Positions 36,201 through 46,755 are shown, counted from the first letter of the stretch. The stretch: 64,000 nucleotides of DNA from Alcaligenaceae bacterium (GCA_013416405.1 JACCET010000004.1:124001-188000), one strand, 5' to 3'. The notes: generated by a model from the sequence alone, not told the origin. Made by a program: numbers and translations.

Positions 36201-37577
36201 ATGTTGCGACGCTGGCTGCCAAAATCACTGAGCACACGCATGGTGCTGCTTACGCTGGGCACCATCCTGTTGGTGCAGGCCGCCACGTTTGCGTCCGTTT
36301 CCTACTACAGAAAAAAATATACTGAAGAAGTAACGGTAGCGTTCACGGCAACAACCATACGCACCTTGCGGGCCGCGCTGGCCAAGATCCCCTCCGAGGA
36401 ACGCGACGAGTTTGTTCGCCAGGCATCAGGCAACGAATGGCGCCTGTGGGCGCGCAGCCTGCCCTCGAATACCAGCCTGGAGCACCGACGTCCGCCGCGC
36501 AACCCGCCCCCGCCGCCGCCCGGAGACATCCGCCATTCGCTGCGCACCTTCGTCCAGGCACTGAACCTGCGCCTGGATGATGATACCCGTGTGGCACTTT
36601 CGCGAGGCACCGAGCCTCGCTTGTATATTTCACTGCCCTATCCCGTCGAAAGCGCAACACCGCCAAATCGGGAATGGCTGGTCATTCCGCTGGATCGTAT
36701 CGCCCCGCCAGTCGCCTCGCCCATGATCATGGTCTGGCTAGGTGGCATGGGCATGTTGCTGTTGCTGGCTGCCGCCTTTTCCTGGCATATCACCCGGCCA
36801 CTCACACGGCTGGCCAAGGCAGCAGACCAACTGGCCGCCGGCCAACCCCAACGAGTTTCGCCCTCCGGCCCCTCTGAAACCCGCATCCTGGGTGAACGCT
36901 TCAACGCCATGCTGGACACTCTGGCTGAATCCGCTGCCGTTCAGCGCACACTGCTGGCTGGCCTGCCGCACGATCTGAAAGCACCTTTGTCACGCATGTG
37001 GTTGCGCATAGAAATGGTCGAGGACACCACCTTCAAGGACGGCATGCTCAAGGACGTCCAGGACATGCAGCGCATGGTCAACCAGTTCATTGGCTTTGTA
37101 CGCGGCGCCGACCCAGGCTCTTACCAGTTTTCTTCACTGTCGCTCAATACCTGGCTGGACGAGCAGGTAGCCGCATGGGAAAGCGCCGGCAGCCCGGTCA
37201 AGCTGGTGCGCATGCACACGCAGACCCTTACCATTAACGGCGACAAAATGGCCCTGGCACGCCTGCTGGACAACCTGATCACCAACGCCCTGAATCACGG
37301 ACAGCCGCCTGTTGAAGTGGCGCTGCAAGCCGATAACGGCAACGCAGTCATTACTGTGTCGGATCACGGCGCCGGCATCAGCGCCGAACGGCGCATCGAG
37401 GCACTACGGCCATTTTCACGCCTGGATGACGCCCGCACACGCACAGGCTCTGTCGGCCTGGGGCTGGCGCTGGCCGACAATATTGCCCGCGCCCATGAAG
37501 GCTCTCTGGCACTGGAAACGGCAAGCTGGGGCGGCCTGCAAGTACGATTAACCCTGCCCGTGCTGGAAAATGCTTAG
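36201..37577 (+). CDS. envZ: EnvZ-like sensor histidine kinase
   Basis: A 458-residue inner-membrane kinase. Transmembrane helices are at about 14-36 and 174-196, enclosing a periplasmic domain with a proline run (residues 98-107). A HAMP linker (about 197-250) leads to phospho-accepting His257 in LPHDLKAPLSR, the N box DNLITNALNH and Gly boxes DHGAGIS and GSVGLGLALA. It pairs with OmpR. Its stop overlaps the convergent cydB-like gene by 4 nt. Confidence 0.94.
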   Translation: MLRRWLPKSLSTRMVLLTLGTILLVQAATFASVSYYRKKYTEEVTVAFTATTIRTLRAALAKIPSEERDEFVRQASGNEWRLWARSLPSNTSLEHRRPPRNPPPPPPGDIRHSLRTFVQALNLRLDDDTRVALSRGTEPRLYISLPYPVESATPPNREWLVIPLDRIAPPVASPMIMVWLGGMGMLLLLAAAFSWHITRPLTRLAKAADQLAAGQPQRVSPSGPSETRILGERFNAMLDTLAESAAVQRTLLAGLPHDLKAPLSRMWLRIEMVEDTTFKDGMLKDVQDMQRMVNQFIGFVRGADPGSYQFSSLSLNTWLDEQVAAWESAGSPVKLVRMHTQTLTINGDKMALARLLDNLITNALNHGQPPVEVALQADNGNAVITVSDHGAGISAERRIEALRPFSRLDDARTRTGSVGLGLALADNIARAHEGSLALETASWGGLQVRLTLPVLENA

Positions 37578-38623
37578 CGATCGAAATTGGGCTGTGCAGG
37601 CGGCATAGATAAGCCGAACATCCGCCAGTACACTCGCAGATTGAAAATCAGCGCTACCGGAAGCGCTATCACGGTGCCCGACAGTAGCAGCCGCATGGAA
37701 TCGACCGAAGCCGCCGCATCCCACAAAGTGATCTCGTCTAGCACCAGATAGGGGAAAAAACTGTATCCCAGGCCACCGAGCACCGTCAGGAAGATCAGCA
37801 AGGTCATGAAAAACGGTAGGGCCGTTGTGCGATAGCTGCTGTTAATCATGCGCTGCAGGCACATTTCTACCGAAACAAAGCACACCAACAAAAAACACCA
37901 TAAGGCCACCACCACCTGCCAGTGCGGCCCATCGCTCCATTTGAGAAACACGCCCGGATTGGCAAAAGCCAGCACCACCGAAACTGCCACCGCACCGGCG
38001 GCAGACCAGCGCACGGCACGTCGCCCCCACATCACTGCGCGTGCGCGTAGCTCGCCCGACACCCGCATGATCAGCCACGATGCTCCCAGCAAGCAGTACG
38101 CGGCCACCGTACACAAACCGATAAACAGCGAATACCAGACATAGCCTGCATCGGACTCATACGACACCACGACTTGCGCCAGGAGCAGGCCATGTGAAAA
38201 CGCCGTCAGGAGCGAGCCCAGCCCAAAGCCAGTCACCCAGCGCCCTTGCAATTCGCGAGGAGCACGCAAACGTATCTCGAAAGCGGCTGAACGCAACAGC
38301 ACGCCCAGTCCCAGCAGACTCAAGGGCAGATAAAGCTGCCCCATGACATGACCAGCAGCCTTGGGAAAGGCGCATATAAACAGGCCCAGGCCCAGGAACA
38401 GCCAGAATTCATTCGCATCTCGCCAGGGGCTTAGCAGTGACAGCATGCGCGGCCGAGATTCAGCGGGCGCAAACACCGCCAAGCAGCCCACGCCGATATC
38501 AAAGCCATCCAATACCGTGCCAACCACAATAATGGCGAAGAAAATCATCATGAATGCCAAGGGCATCCAGAAAGAGGGGTCTTGCACGCTCAGGCCCAGT
38601 GCCATAGCCAACGCATCTATCAT
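37574..38623 (-). CDS. cydB: cytochrome bd-type oxidase subunit II (CydB family)
   Basis: A 349-residue polytopic protein with the usual CydB blocks: LDGFDIGVG, a WRDANEFWLF segment, and the C-terminal 'EITLWDAAASVDSMRLL' motif. It is well conserved, unlike its partner subunit. Its ATG overlaps the cydA-like stop (ATGA, 38620-38623), so the two are coupled. No cydX or cydDC is nearby. Confidence 0.92.
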   Translation of the reverse strand: MIDALAMALGLSVQDPSFWMPLAFMMIFFAIIVVGTVLDGFDIGVGCLAVFAPAESRPRMLSLLSPWRDANEFWLFLGLGLFICAFPKAAGHVMGQLYLPLSLLGLGVLLRSAAFEIRLRAPRELQGRWVTGFGLGSLLTAFSHGLLLAQVVVSYESDAGYVWYSLFIGLCTVAAYCLLGASWLIMRVSGELRARAVMWGRRAVRWSAAGAVAVSVVLAFANPGVFLKWSDGPHWQVVVALWCFLLVCFVSVEMCLQRMINSSYRTTALPFFMTLLIFLTVLGGLGYSFFPYLVLDEITLWDAAASVDSMRLLLSGTVIALPVALIFNLRVYWRMFGLSMPPAQPNFDR

Positions 38624-39960
38624 GCCCTGCCCCTGCGCCGCGCAACCGGCACAACACCATAACGCGCAATATGACGAAGCAACTGAAAGAAGCTGATGAG
38701 CAACAAAAGGTACAGCACCATATAGACCATGTATCCACCCAATAACGCCTGTATGGATGCGGAACCGAGCACCTCAGTCATGGTGACTGTGCCATTGACT
38801 GCATACGGCAAGGCACCCAGCAGAATGTGGGCCAAGCCTGCCAGCAGGAGCAACCAGCCCGAGAACGTCATGCCCTTCAGCATCTGACGCCCCCACCGCG
38901 ACAATGCGCCAGGGTCGTATTGAACCCGCCGGACGCGCCAGATAGTCAGCCACGCCGCAGCCATCATCAACAGGCCTATCATCATGGCCAGTCGGAAAGA
39001 CCAGAATGTGGCCCGCACCGGAGGACTCATGCCTGAAAACTGATCCAGCCCCTGCAAGGTACCAGCCTGATCCCGCCCCAGCCAGATATCACCCATCCCC
39101 GACCACCGCCAGGCATGGCGATTGATTGACGCGCTGGAGTCGGGCCAGGCGAACAGCACCAGATCGGCGGGCTGGCCGCTATGCCAATAAGCGGCAGTAG
39201 CCGCCGCCTTGGCAGGTTGATGGTGCGCCGTCATATAACCAGATCCCGCCACGGCCAAACCCTGCAGCACGACGCATACGGCGGCCAGCCATACGGCAGA
39301 CTTGAACACCAGACGCTCGCTTTCATCGACGGGCCGGCGCAAACTTTGCGCCGCTATGAGGCCTATCATGAGAAATGCAGTGGTCAGAACCGCTGCCAGC
39401 ACGAAGAGTGCGGCATACCAGGGCAGCGCCGGATTGAACAAGACCATCCACCAGTCCAGCACCTGGTATTGCCCATCGATAAAGAGCGCACCTGCCGGCG
39501 TGTGCATCCATGACAGCAGCGCCAGCAACCAGAAAGCGCTTACCGCCACGCCCACCGCAACCATGAACACCACCAGGGTATGGGCCTTGTCTGACAAGTA
39601 GCGCTGCCCAAACAGCATGGCGCCCAGGAAACAGGACTTGAATACAAAAGTGGATAACACACCCGCCGCTAGCAAAGGTCCGGCGATATTCCCGATTTTT
39701 TCCATGAGCGCCGGCCACAAGCTGCCAAATTGAATCAGTACCGGCAGACAGGACGCAAAGCTTAGAACAAAGGCGAGCGCAAACACACGCACCCAAAAAC
39801 GGTACGCGGCTGTCCAGGCGGCATGGTCTGGCCCCCGCCATCTAAGCTTAAAGTACAGCAGCACCCACGCGAGACCAAGCTCTATGGTCAGAAAGAGCAG
39901 CATAAACCCCAAGCTGGAGAAAAACTGTATCTGCGATAACCACAAGGTTGTGTGCGTCAT
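38620..39960 (-). CDS. cydA: cytochrome bd-like subunit I (CydA family) lacking canonical haem ligands
   Basis: A 446-residue membrane protein alignable to CydA throughout, but shorter (E. coli 522) with a short Q loop. In an ungapped comparison with E. coli CydA, Met20 replaces haem b595 ligand His19 (context GFMLLFLTIELGLA). Leu185 replaces b558 ligand His186, 9 residues after NP. Ala325 replaces b558 ligand Met393 in FRLAMM, although Met326 is adjacent. Glu99, Glu107, Glu257 and the GRQPW signature are also lost; Lys251 after HHQP is kept. Whether it binds haem or reduces oxygen is doubtful. Known in the family: quinol oxidation and O2 reduction. Confidence 0.88.
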   Translation of the reverse strand: MTHTTLWLSQIQFFSSLGFMLLFLTIELGLAWVLLYFKLRWRGPDHAAWTAAYRFWVRVFALAFVLSFASCLPVLIQFGSLWPALMEKIGNIAGPLLAAGVLSTFVFKSCFLGAMLFGQRYLSDKAHTLVVFMVAVGVAVSAFWLLALLSWMHTPAGALFIDGQYQVLDWWMVLFNPALPWYAALFVLAAVLTTAFLMIGLIAAQSLRRPVDESERLVFKSAVWLAAVCVVLQGLAVAGSGYMTAHHQPAKAAATAAYWHSGQPADLVLFAWPDSSASINRHAWRWSGMGDIWLGRDQAGTLQGLDQFSGMSPPVRATFWSFRLAMMIGLLMMAAAWLTIWRVRRVQYDPGALSRWGRQMLKGMTFSGWLLLLAGLAHILLGALPYAVNGTVTMTEVLGSASIQALLGGYMVYMVLYLLLLISFFQLLRHIARYGVVPVARRRGRA

Positions 39961-40073
39961 AATGTGCGCTAGTTTAGAGCCTCATCAGCATTTGTAAACC
40001 CGCCGGGCGGGCAAATAAGCCCGAACGTGGCAAAATGCATACTTCATCCGATTATTTTTGCTTCTTATTTTGT

Positions 40074-41840
40074 ATGACCTCTGCGCCTTCTCCCGCTCCT
40101 GTTTCCAACTTTCTGCGCACCATTATCGATAACGACCTGGCTCAAGGCCGCTATGCCGACAAGCGCTGGGCAGGCAAGCCAGGACCGGCTTCCGTGCAAG
40201 CCTCGGGCGACAGCGATCCGGCACGCATACGTACCCGTTTTCCGCCCGAACCCAATGGCTACCTGCATATCGGACACGCCAAAAGCATATGTCTGAACTT
40301 CGGTCTGGCACGTGACTACCTGGGTGCCTGCCACCTGCGTTTCGACGACACCAATCCCGAAAAAGAAGAAGACGAGTACGTCAACGCTATTATCGAAATG
40401 GTTGAATGGCTGGACTTCGACTGGAGCTACGGCAACGAAAACAACCGCTATTTCGCCAGCGACTATTTCGACTATATGTATCAGTTCGCCCGGGCACTGG
40501 TGCAGGCCGGGCTGGCTTACGTCGACGAGCAAAGCGCCGACGAGATGCGTGCCACGCGTGGCACTCTGACCGAAAAAGGCAGCAATTCGCCCTGGCGCGA
40601 CCGGCCGGCCGACGAGTCGCTGCGTCTGCTCGATGAAATGCGCGACGGCAAGCACCCCGATGGCAGCATGGCCTTGCGCGCAAAAATCGATATGGAATCG
40701 CCCAATATCAATATGCGGGATCCTGTGATGTATCGCATCAGGCATGTACCGCACCACCGTACAGGCGACCGCTGGTGCATCTACCCCATGTACTCATGGG
40801 CACACCCGGTCGAGGATGCCCTGGAAGGCATCACACACAGCATCTGCACGCTGGAATTCGAAGACCAGCGCCCCTTTTACGACTGGATACTCAATCACCT
40901 GGCCGACCTGGGCCAGTTGCAAAGGCCTCTGCCACGACAATACGAATTTGCTCGGCTGAATTTAAGCTACGTCGTCACCAGCAAGCGCAAACTGCTGCAA
41001 CTGGTGCGCGAGGGCTACGTCAATGGCTGGGACGATCCACGCTTGCCCACTTTGGCCGGCCTGCGCCGACGCGGCTATACACCGGCTTCCATACGCCTGT
41101 TCTGCGAGCGGCTGGGCGTATCGAAAGCCGATTCGCGCATAGACTACAGCATTCTGGAACAAGCCCTGCGCGACGATCTCGATCCTATTGCAGCGCGCAG
41201 CGTTGCCGTGCTCGACCCCGTCAAGCTGGTGCTGACCAACTATCCGCAAGGAAAAACCGAGATTTGCCATGCACCTCGTAATCCCCACGACCCCGAGGCA
41301 GGACGGCGCGAGTTTCCGTTAAGCCGCGAGCTCTGGATAGAGCGCGATGACTTTCGTGAAGAGCCTCCCAAAAAATACTTCCGACTTTTCCCGGGCAACA
41401 CGGTACGCCTGAAGTATGGCTACATCATCCACTGTACCGGCTGCGTCAAGGATGAAAGCGGCAACATCATCGAAGTACATGCAGAATACCTGCCTGATAC
41501 CAAAAGCGGCACACCTGGTTCGGACTCGGTCAAGGTCAAGGGCAATATCACCTGGATCAGCGCCGACCATGCTATTTCCGCTGAAATCCGTCTCTATGAC
41601 CGCCTGTTCAGCGACCCGCACCCCGATTCGGGCGACAAGAACTTTCTGGATGCGATCAACCCGGACTCCTGCTCCACCATTCAAGGTTGGCTGGAACCGG
41701 GCACACAACTGACTGTCGATACCCCCCTGCAATTCGAGCGCCTGGGTTATTTTGTGGCTGATCGCAAAGACTCCACGCCCGAGAAACCGGTGCTGAACCG
41801 CTCGGTTACGCTCAAGGATTCCTGGGCTCAGAGAAAGTAG
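40074..41840 (+). CDS. glnS: glutamine--tRNA ligase
   Basis: A 588-residue class I synthetase charging tRNA-Gln. It has RFPPEPNGYLHIGHAKS with the HIGH motif, 'RFDDTNPEKEEDEYV', the KMSKS-equivalent VTSKRKLLQLV, and a full C-terminal anticodon-binding barrel domain. The start at 40074 (MTSAPSP) is preferred over an ATG at 40035; ribosome sites are poor for both. It is 45 nt upstream of minC. Confidence 0.96.
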   Translation: MTSAPSPAPVSNFLRTIIDNDLAQGRYADKRWAGKPGPASVQASGDSDPARIRTRFPPEPNGYLHIGHAKSICLNFGLARDYLGACHLRFDDTNPEKEEDEYVNAIIEMVEWLDFDWSYGNENNRYFASDYFDYMYQFARALVQAGLAYVDEQSADEMRATRGTLTEKGSNSPWRDRPADESLRLLDEMRDGKHPDGSMALRAKIDMESPNINMRDPVMYRIRHVPHHRTGDRWCIYPMYSWAHPVEDALEGITHSICTLEFEDQRPFYDWILNHLADLGQLQRPLPRQYEFARLNLSYVVTSKRKLLQLVREGYVNGWDDPRLPTLAGLRRRGYTPASIRLFCERLGVSKADSRIDYSILEQALRDDLDPIAARSVAVLDPVKLVLTNYPQGKTEICHAPRNPHDPEAGRREFPLSRELWIERDDFREEPPKKYFRLFPGNTVRLKYGYIIHCTGCVKDESGNIIEVHAEYLPDTKSGTPGSDSVKVKGNITWISADHAISAEIRLYDRLFSDPHPDSGDKNFLDAINPDSCSTIQGWLEPGTQLTVDTPLQFERLGYFVADRKDSTPEKPVLNRSVTLKDSWAQRK

Positions 41841-41885
41841 TGCATCACCCATGTTTGTAAATTTTTATTATCGAAAGAAGAACCT

Positions 41886-42692
41886 GTGAGCGACACAAAC
41901 ACTAAAAGCAAAAGCCCATCGGCGCTGGATTTCAAAAGCGCCACCCTGTATGCGCTGCGTGTCGTGCTGCGTAGTCACGACGACGCCGAGCTGCTGTCAG
42001 CGCTCAAGCAGCGCATGACCGACGCGGGCTCATTTTTCGAGAATGAACCGGTTGTCATTGATGCCAGCCTAATCACCGAAACCATAGACTGGACCGCGCT
42101 GATACTGGCCTTGCGCAGCCACAGCCTGCATCCGGTAGGCGTGGTTGCACAAGATGCCAACCTGCAAGCCGCTTTGGCGCAAGGACTGGCAGCCGTAGAT
42201 TTGGGCAGCCCCACCCCACGCCCGGTAGCTCAGCCGGCACCTGAGCAAGAGGTGCCTGTGGTTGCGCCACCCGCCAACTCATCAGACAGTCCCGGCAAAA
42301 CCAGCAACGCCGGCGCGCCAACACCCGCAACAACTGCGGCCACACCCGAAATCTCACCAGCCGCCATGGTCATTAACCGGCCGCTGCGCTCGGGGCAACG
42401 TATTTATGCCCGTAACACCGACTTGATCGTTATTGGTGTGGTCAGCCAGGGGGCTGAAGTGATTGCCGATGGCAATATCCATGTATATGGGCCTTTGCGT
42501 GGCAAAGCCATGGCGGGCGCCCGAGGCGACACCAGCGCCCGCATTTTCACCACGCAACTTGATCCCGAACTGCTGGCCATTGCCGGCGTATACCGCGTTA
42601 TTGAATCCAAGCTAGAGGCAACCCTGCACAACCAGCCCACTATTATTCACCTAGACGACGATACCCTTAAAATTACTGCACTCAGCAAGTAG
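41886..42692 (+). CDS. minC: septum site-determining protein MinC
   Basis: A 268-residue division inhibitor that blocks FtsZ at cell poles. It starts with GTG. The N-terminal FtsZ-inhibiting domain is about 15-105; a long Pro/Ala-rich linker (about 110-155) leads to the beta-helix domain ([27 protein letters not shown]) that binds MinD. minD follows after 116 bp, an unusually wide gap that may hold its own promoter. Confidence 0.95.
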   Translation: MSDTNTKSKSPSALDFKSATLYALRVVLRSHDDAELLSALKQRMTDAGSFFENEPVVIDASLITETIDWTALILALRSHSLHPVGVVAQDANLQAALAQGLAAVDLGSPTPRPVAQPAPEQEVPVVAPPANSSDSPGKTSNAGAPTPATTAATPEISPAAMVINRPLRSGQRIYARNTDLIVIGVVSQGAEVIADGNIHVYGPLRGKAMAGARGDTSARIFTTQLDPELLAIAGVYRVIESKLEATLHNQPTIIHLDDDTLKITALSK

Positions 42693-42808
42693 CAGATATT
42701 TTTTGTTGCCAAGATATAGTCAAATTAGCGTACGCTTGTACAGTTTTGATGCGATTTTGCATTACGATTACGTGTTTTATCATCAATACCTAAAGGAATT
42801 CTATCGTC

Positions 42809-43624
42809 ATGGCGAGAATTGTTGTGGTGACTTCCGGCAAAGGCGGTGTGGGCAAAACCACCACCAGTGCAAGCTTCTCCTCCGGACTGGCGATACGCGG
42901 CCACAAAACAGTCGTTATCGACTTTGACGTAGGGCTGCGTAACCTGGATCTGATCATGGGTTGCGAACGCCGCGTTGTATATGACTTTGTCAACGTCATC
43001 CAGGGTGAAGCCACGCTGAACCAGGCGCTCATACGCGACAAGCAGCTTGAAAACCTTTTTATTCTGCCCGCCTCCCAAACGCGCGACAAAGACGCGTTGA
43101 CCAAGGAAGGGGTCGAAAAGGCGCTCAATGATCTTGCCGACATGGGCTTCGAATACATAGTCTGCGATTCGCCAGCGGGTATCGAAACCGGTGCATTGAT
43201 GGCCTCTTACTTTGCCGACGATGCGCTGGTTGTCACCAACCCCGAAGTCTCTTCGGTGCGCGACTCCGATCGCATTCTGGGCATACTGTCGGCCAAATCG
43301 CGCCGCGCCGAAAAAGGCGAGGAACCCATCAAGGAATTCCTGCTGCTGACGCGCTACAACCCCAAGCGCGTGGCAGAAGGTGAAATGCTGTCGCTCCAAG
43401 ACATCGAAGATATTCTGCGCATCAAGCTTATCGGCGTTGTTCCCGAATCTGAATCGGTGCTGCAGGCATCCAACCAGGGCATTCCCGCCATTCACTTGCG
43501 CGACAGCGATGTCGCCGTTGCCTACCAAGACGTCGTGGCCCGCTATCTGGGTGAAGAAAAACCGCTGCGCTTTGTCGACTACGAAAAACCAGGCCTGTTC
43601 AAGCGTCTGTTCGGGGGGAAATAA
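42809..43624 (+). CDS. minD: septum site-determining ATPase MinD
   Basis: A 271-residue ParA/MinD ATPase. The deviant Walker A is [12 protein letters not shown] near residue 10; the switch region has '[11 protein letters not shown]'; the amphipathic membrane-targeting helix is at the end ([11 protein letters not shown]). It recruits MinC and oscillates with MinE. AAGGA lies 11-12 nt before the ATG. Confidence 0.98.
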   Translation: MARIVVVTSGKGGVGKTTTSASFSSGLAIRGHKTVVIDFDVGLRNLDLIMGCERRVVYDFVNVIQGEATLNQALIRDKQLENLFILPASQTRDKDALTKEGVEKALNDLADMGFEYIVCDSPAGIETGALMASYFADDALVVTNPEVSSVRDSDRILGILSAKSRRAEKGEEPIKEFLLLTRYNPKRVAEGEMLSLQDIEDILRIKLIGVVPESESVLQASNQGIPAIHLRDSDVAVAYQDVVARYLGEEKPLRFVDYEKPGLFKRLFGGK

Positions 43625-43625
43625 T

Positions 43626-43886
43626 ATGTCCCTGCTGTCTTTTTTTCGTGGCCAGAAGAAAACCTCTGCCAGCGTGGCCCGCGACCGCCTGCAGCTGATT
43701 CTGATCAACGAACGGGGCGATGGCGTCACTCCCGACTACCTGCCCCAGTTGCAGAAAGAACTGGTCGAAGTCATTTCACGCTATGTCAAGATCAATCCTG
43801 ACGATATCAAGGTCAACCTCGAACGCCAGGATTCGCTGGAAATTCTTGAAGTCAAGATTGAAATGCCTCAGGCAGAGCCGCGCTGA
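43626..43886 (+). CDS. minE: cell division topological specificity factor MinE
   Basis: An 86-residue protein starting 1 nt after the minD stop. It has the N-terminal membrane-binding segment ([21 protein letters not shown] broken at residue 12), the RLQLIL alpha/beta anti-MinCD segment, and a beta dimerisation half ending [10 protein letters not shown]. It stimulates MinD ATPase. Confidence 0.97.
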   Translation: MSLLSFFRGQKKTSASVARDRLQLILINERGDGVTPDYLPQLQKELVEVISRYVKINPDDIKVNLERQDSLEILEVKIEMPQAEPR

Positions 43887-43924
43887 TTCCTGCTTTCTGA
43901 ATTTACCCAGGCAAGCAGTCAAAC

Positions 43925-43956
43925 AAATGCCCCAGGCAGCTAAGCCTGGGGCATTT
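43925..43956. terminator. bidirectional terminator after minE
   Basis: AAATGCCCCAGGC (43925-43937) and GCCTGGGGCATTT (43944-43956), a perfect 13-bp stem with a 6-nt loop. It lies between minE and the convergent lipoprotein gene. Confidence 0.85.
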
Positions 43957-44013
43957 CTACAGAAACAGATTGTCGTTGCAGCGGCGAAGAGCAACTGCGC
44001 CGCAATACGGAAG

Positions 44014-44241
44014 TTATTTGTTCTTGCCTACCTGATCGCCAATCACACCACCTATGGCTGCACCACCAACCGTGCCCAGTACGCCGCCGCCAGTGATCAC
44101 CGCACCCGCGACGCCGCCCAGGCCCGCGCCGGTTACCGTACTTTTCTGACGGTGACTCATATTGTCCCAAGACGAACAACCGCCCAGGGCCAAAACCAGA
44201 ATACCCATAACACCCAGTTTGCTTAAAGTAGCTGCTTTCAT
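44014..44241 (-). CDS. small glycine-zipper outer-membrane lipoprotein (OsmB-like)
   Basis: A 75-residue protein. The signal peptide ends at lipobox LGGC (Cys22), followed by a short linker and a Gly-rich membrane hairpin (residues about 38-70, repeating GxxxG patterns such as GAGLGGVAGAV and GGAAIGGVIGDQVG). AAGGAA precedes the ATG. It resembles OsmB and other glycine-zipper 2TM lipoproteins, often induced by stress; role unknown. Confidence 0.88.
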   Translation of the reverse strand: MKAATLSKLGVMGILVLALGGCSSWDNMSHRQKSTVTGAGLGGVAGAVITGGGVLGTVGGAAIGGVIGDQVGKNK

Positions 44242-44366
44242 TTTTTTCCTTCAAAATATACAAGCGTTGACATTTACAGTAGCCGATTTCAGCGTTCCAA
44301 GGGTTGCCAAGAGTTATTCCCTTGTGAACTTACGCAACAAATGTTTCGGGCGCGCCCTGAATGGCA

Positions 44367-44909
44367 CTAAGCAGATTTGATCAGTGTCAGTACTTCCTTG
44401 AATTGCGGGTGTGCTGGCGTTTCCAGCCATTCGAACATGGCCATTTCAGCGCTGATCCGCTCTAGGCCGTAATGTTCCCAGCGTGCGCAGGCCGAAGCAA
44501 AATCATGAGCGCGACGCGACCCTATGCAATCGGTCACTAAAATGGGGCTCAGCCCCAAGCGGGTCATGCCCAGGCCGGTTTGTAACACGCATACGTGGGC
44601 CTCGGTGCCTAACAACAACACCCTGGTGCGATTGCGCGGCAACTCGGCTAGAAAATGGGATTCCCGCGTGGCATCGAAATGCTTTTTATGAATGACATGG
44701 TCGACCCAGCGTCGCAACGCCGGGTCGGTAGCGCCAATCTTTTCGGCGTAATGCTCGGTGGCAATGACCGGTACACCCAGCAACTGAGCCGCCTGCAGCA
44801 AGCAGGCAGTCTTTTGTATCAGTGCCGGATGGTCGTCTATGGCGGGCAACAACCCCGTTTGCATATCGACCAACAAGACCATCGTATCGTGTGTACTCAG
44901 GACTGGCAT
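44367..44909 (-). CDS. isochorismatase-family cysteine hydrolase (YcaC-like)
   Basis: A 180-residue alpha/beta hydrolase with a probable Asp-Lys-Cys triad: Asp in LLVDMQTG, Lys in HKKHFDATRE, and Cys108 in GTEAHVCVLQT. Family members hydrolyse amides or vinyl ethers; the closest type appears to be YcaC-like hydrolases of unknown substrate. GGGAGG precedes the start. It lies 20 nt downstream of ettA, same strand. Confidence 0.9.
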   Translation of the reverse strand: MPVLSTHDTMVLLVDMQTGLLPAIDDHPALIQKTACLLQAAQLLGVPVIATEHYAEKIGATDPALRRWVDHVIHKKHFDATRESHFLAELPRNRTRVLLLGTEAHVCVLQTGLGMTRLGLSPILVTDCIGSRRAHDFASACARWEHYGLERISAEMAMFEWLETPAHPQFKEVLTLIKSA

Positions 44910-44929
44910 GGCACCTCCCGGCTAACAGA

Positions 44930-46603
44930 CTATTTAAGTGCTTTATAGCGCAAACGCTTGGGTTTGGCACCTTCTTCGCCCAGACGACGCACCTTGTCAG
45001 CCTCGTATTCCTGATAGTTGCCATCAAAGAACACGACCTGTGAGTCACCTTCGAAGGCCAGTATATGAGTTGCAATACGGTCAAGAAACCAGCGATCGTG
45101 GCTGATGACCATCACGCTGCCGGCGAATTCCAGCAAGGCATCTTCAAGCGCGCGCAATGTTTCGACGTCAAGGTCGTTAGAGGGTTCATCAAGCAGCAGC
45201 ACGTTGCCGCCGGCAATGAGGGTTTTGGCAAGATGCAGTCGCCCACGCTCACCACCTGACAGCTTGCCCACCAGCTTGTTCTGGTCACCTCCCTTGAAAT
45301 TGAAGCGTCCCAGATAAGCCCGCGACGACACTTCAAAGCGGCCCACCGTGAGCAAATCGGCACCATCGGATATGGTATCGAACACGGTCTTGTCATCGGG
45401 CAGCGACTCGCGCGACTGATCGACAAACGCCAGCTTCACGGTCTGACCGACTTTAACAGTGCCACTATCTGGCTGCTCTTGCCCGGCAATCATGCGGAAC
45501 AGGGTTGATTTACCCGCGCCGTTGGGGCCGATGATACCGACGATAGCCCCAGGCGGGATCTTGAAGCTGACATTATCAATTAACAGCCTGTCGCCGTATG
45601 CCTTGCTGACATTTTCGAACTCAATGACTTCATTACCCAGGCGTTCACCCACCGGTATGAAAATTTCCTGAGTCTCGTTGCGCTTCTGGTATTCATGCGA
45701 GGATAGTTCTTCAAACCGCGCCAACCTTGCCTTGGCCTTGGCCTGGCGGCCTTTGGGATTTTGTCGTACCCATTCCAGCTCTTTCTTGATGGTGCGCTGG
45801 CGGGCCGACTCAGAGGCATCTTCCTGCTTGAGCCTGTCGTCTTTCTGCTCTAGCCAGGAGCTATAGTTACCTTTCCAGGGAATACCGTGCCCCCGATCAA
45901 GCTCAAGTATCCAGTCTGCGGCGTTATCCAGGAAATAGCGGTCATGGGTCACACCTACGACTGTGCCCGGAAACTTGCGCAGGAACTGTTCCAGCCATTC
46001 GACGCTTTCCGCATCCAGGTGGTTGGTGGGCTCGTCCAGCAACAGCATGTCGGGTTTGGATAGCAATAGGCGGCACAAGGCCACCCGGCGTTTTTCTCCG
46101 CCTGACAAATTGCCGATGACGGCGTCCCACGGCGCCAGGCGCAAGGCATCTGCCGCGATTTCCATTTGATGCTCGATGTCGTCTGCGCCGCTGGAGGCCG
46201 CTGCCGCAATAATGGCTTCCAGCTCACCCTGTTCGGTGGCCAGTTGATCGAAATCGGCATCAGGCTCGGAGTAGGCGGCATAGACTTCTTCCAGCCGCTT
46301 GCGTGCGCTGAACAGCTCGCCCAGGCCCTCTTCTACAGACTGGCGCACAGTGTGCTCGGGATTTAAAACGGGCTCTTGGGGCAGATAGCCGATATTGAGC
46401 CCCGGCATAGGAAATGCCTCGCCCTCGATCTCGCGATCGATACCCGCCATGATCTTGAGCAGGGTCGACTTGCCCGAGCCATTCAGGCCCAACACGCCAA
46501 TCTTGGCGCCTGGAAAAAAAGACAGGGAAATATCGCGCAGAATCTGGCGTTTGGGAGGCACAATTTTGCCAACCCGGTTCATCGTATAAACGTATTGGGC
46601 CAT
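44930..46603 (-). CDS. ettA: energy-dependent translational throttle protein EttA (ABC-F)
   Basis: A 557-residue ABC-F protein with two tandem ATPase domains: Walker A motifs GLNGSGKST and GPNGAGKST, signatures LSGGEKRR and [10 protein letters not shown], and the EttA-type start ([18 protein letters not shown]). It binds the ribosomal E site and gates the first peptide bond under low ATP. The inter-domain linker is the expected arm/linker length. Start 46603 is preferred over an ATG 9 nt upstream. Confidence 0.96.
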   Translation of the reverse strand: MAQYVYTMNRVGKIVPPKRQILRDISLSFFPGAKIGVLGLNGSGKSTLLKIMAGIDREIEGEAFPMPGLNIGYLPQEPVLNPEHTVRQSVEEGLGELFSARKRLEEVYAAYSEPDADFDQLATEQGELEAIIAAAASSGADDIEHQMEIAADALRLAPWDAVIGNLSGGEKRRVALCRLLLSKPDMLLLDEPTNHLDAESVEWLEQFLRKFPGTVVGVTHDRYFLDNAADWILELDRGHGIPWKGNYSSWLEQKDDRLKQEDASESARQRTIKKELEWVRQNPKGRQAKAKARLARFEELSSHEYQKRNETQEIFIPVGERLGNEVIEFENVSKAYGDRLLIDNVSFKIPPGAIVGIIGPNGAGKSTLFRMIAGQEQPDSGTVKVGQTVKLAFVDQSRESLPDDKTVFDTISDGADLLTVGRFEVSSRAYLGRFNFKGGDQNKLVGKLSGGERGRLHLAKTLIAGGNVLLLDEPSNDLDVETLRALEDALLEFAGSVMVISHDRWFLDRIATHILAFEGDSQVVFFDGNYQEYEADKVRRLGEEGAKPKRLRYKALK

Positions 46604-46755
46604 AACAAGCAAGTCAAAAAATGAACAATCCCCGATTGTAGGCTGTAAGGGAAATTAAAACTCAGGGCCAGCCGGCATCGGTTGAAAAAGCAGGCACGGC
46701 AGCCTGCCGGCCAATGCTTTAAAATCAAATATACCTACTTACCCTGACGGCAGCC

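Noticed and set aside
39999-40011. GC palindrome CCCGCCGGGCGGG before glnS
   Set aside because: No T run, short arms; not a credible terminator or operator without more evidence.
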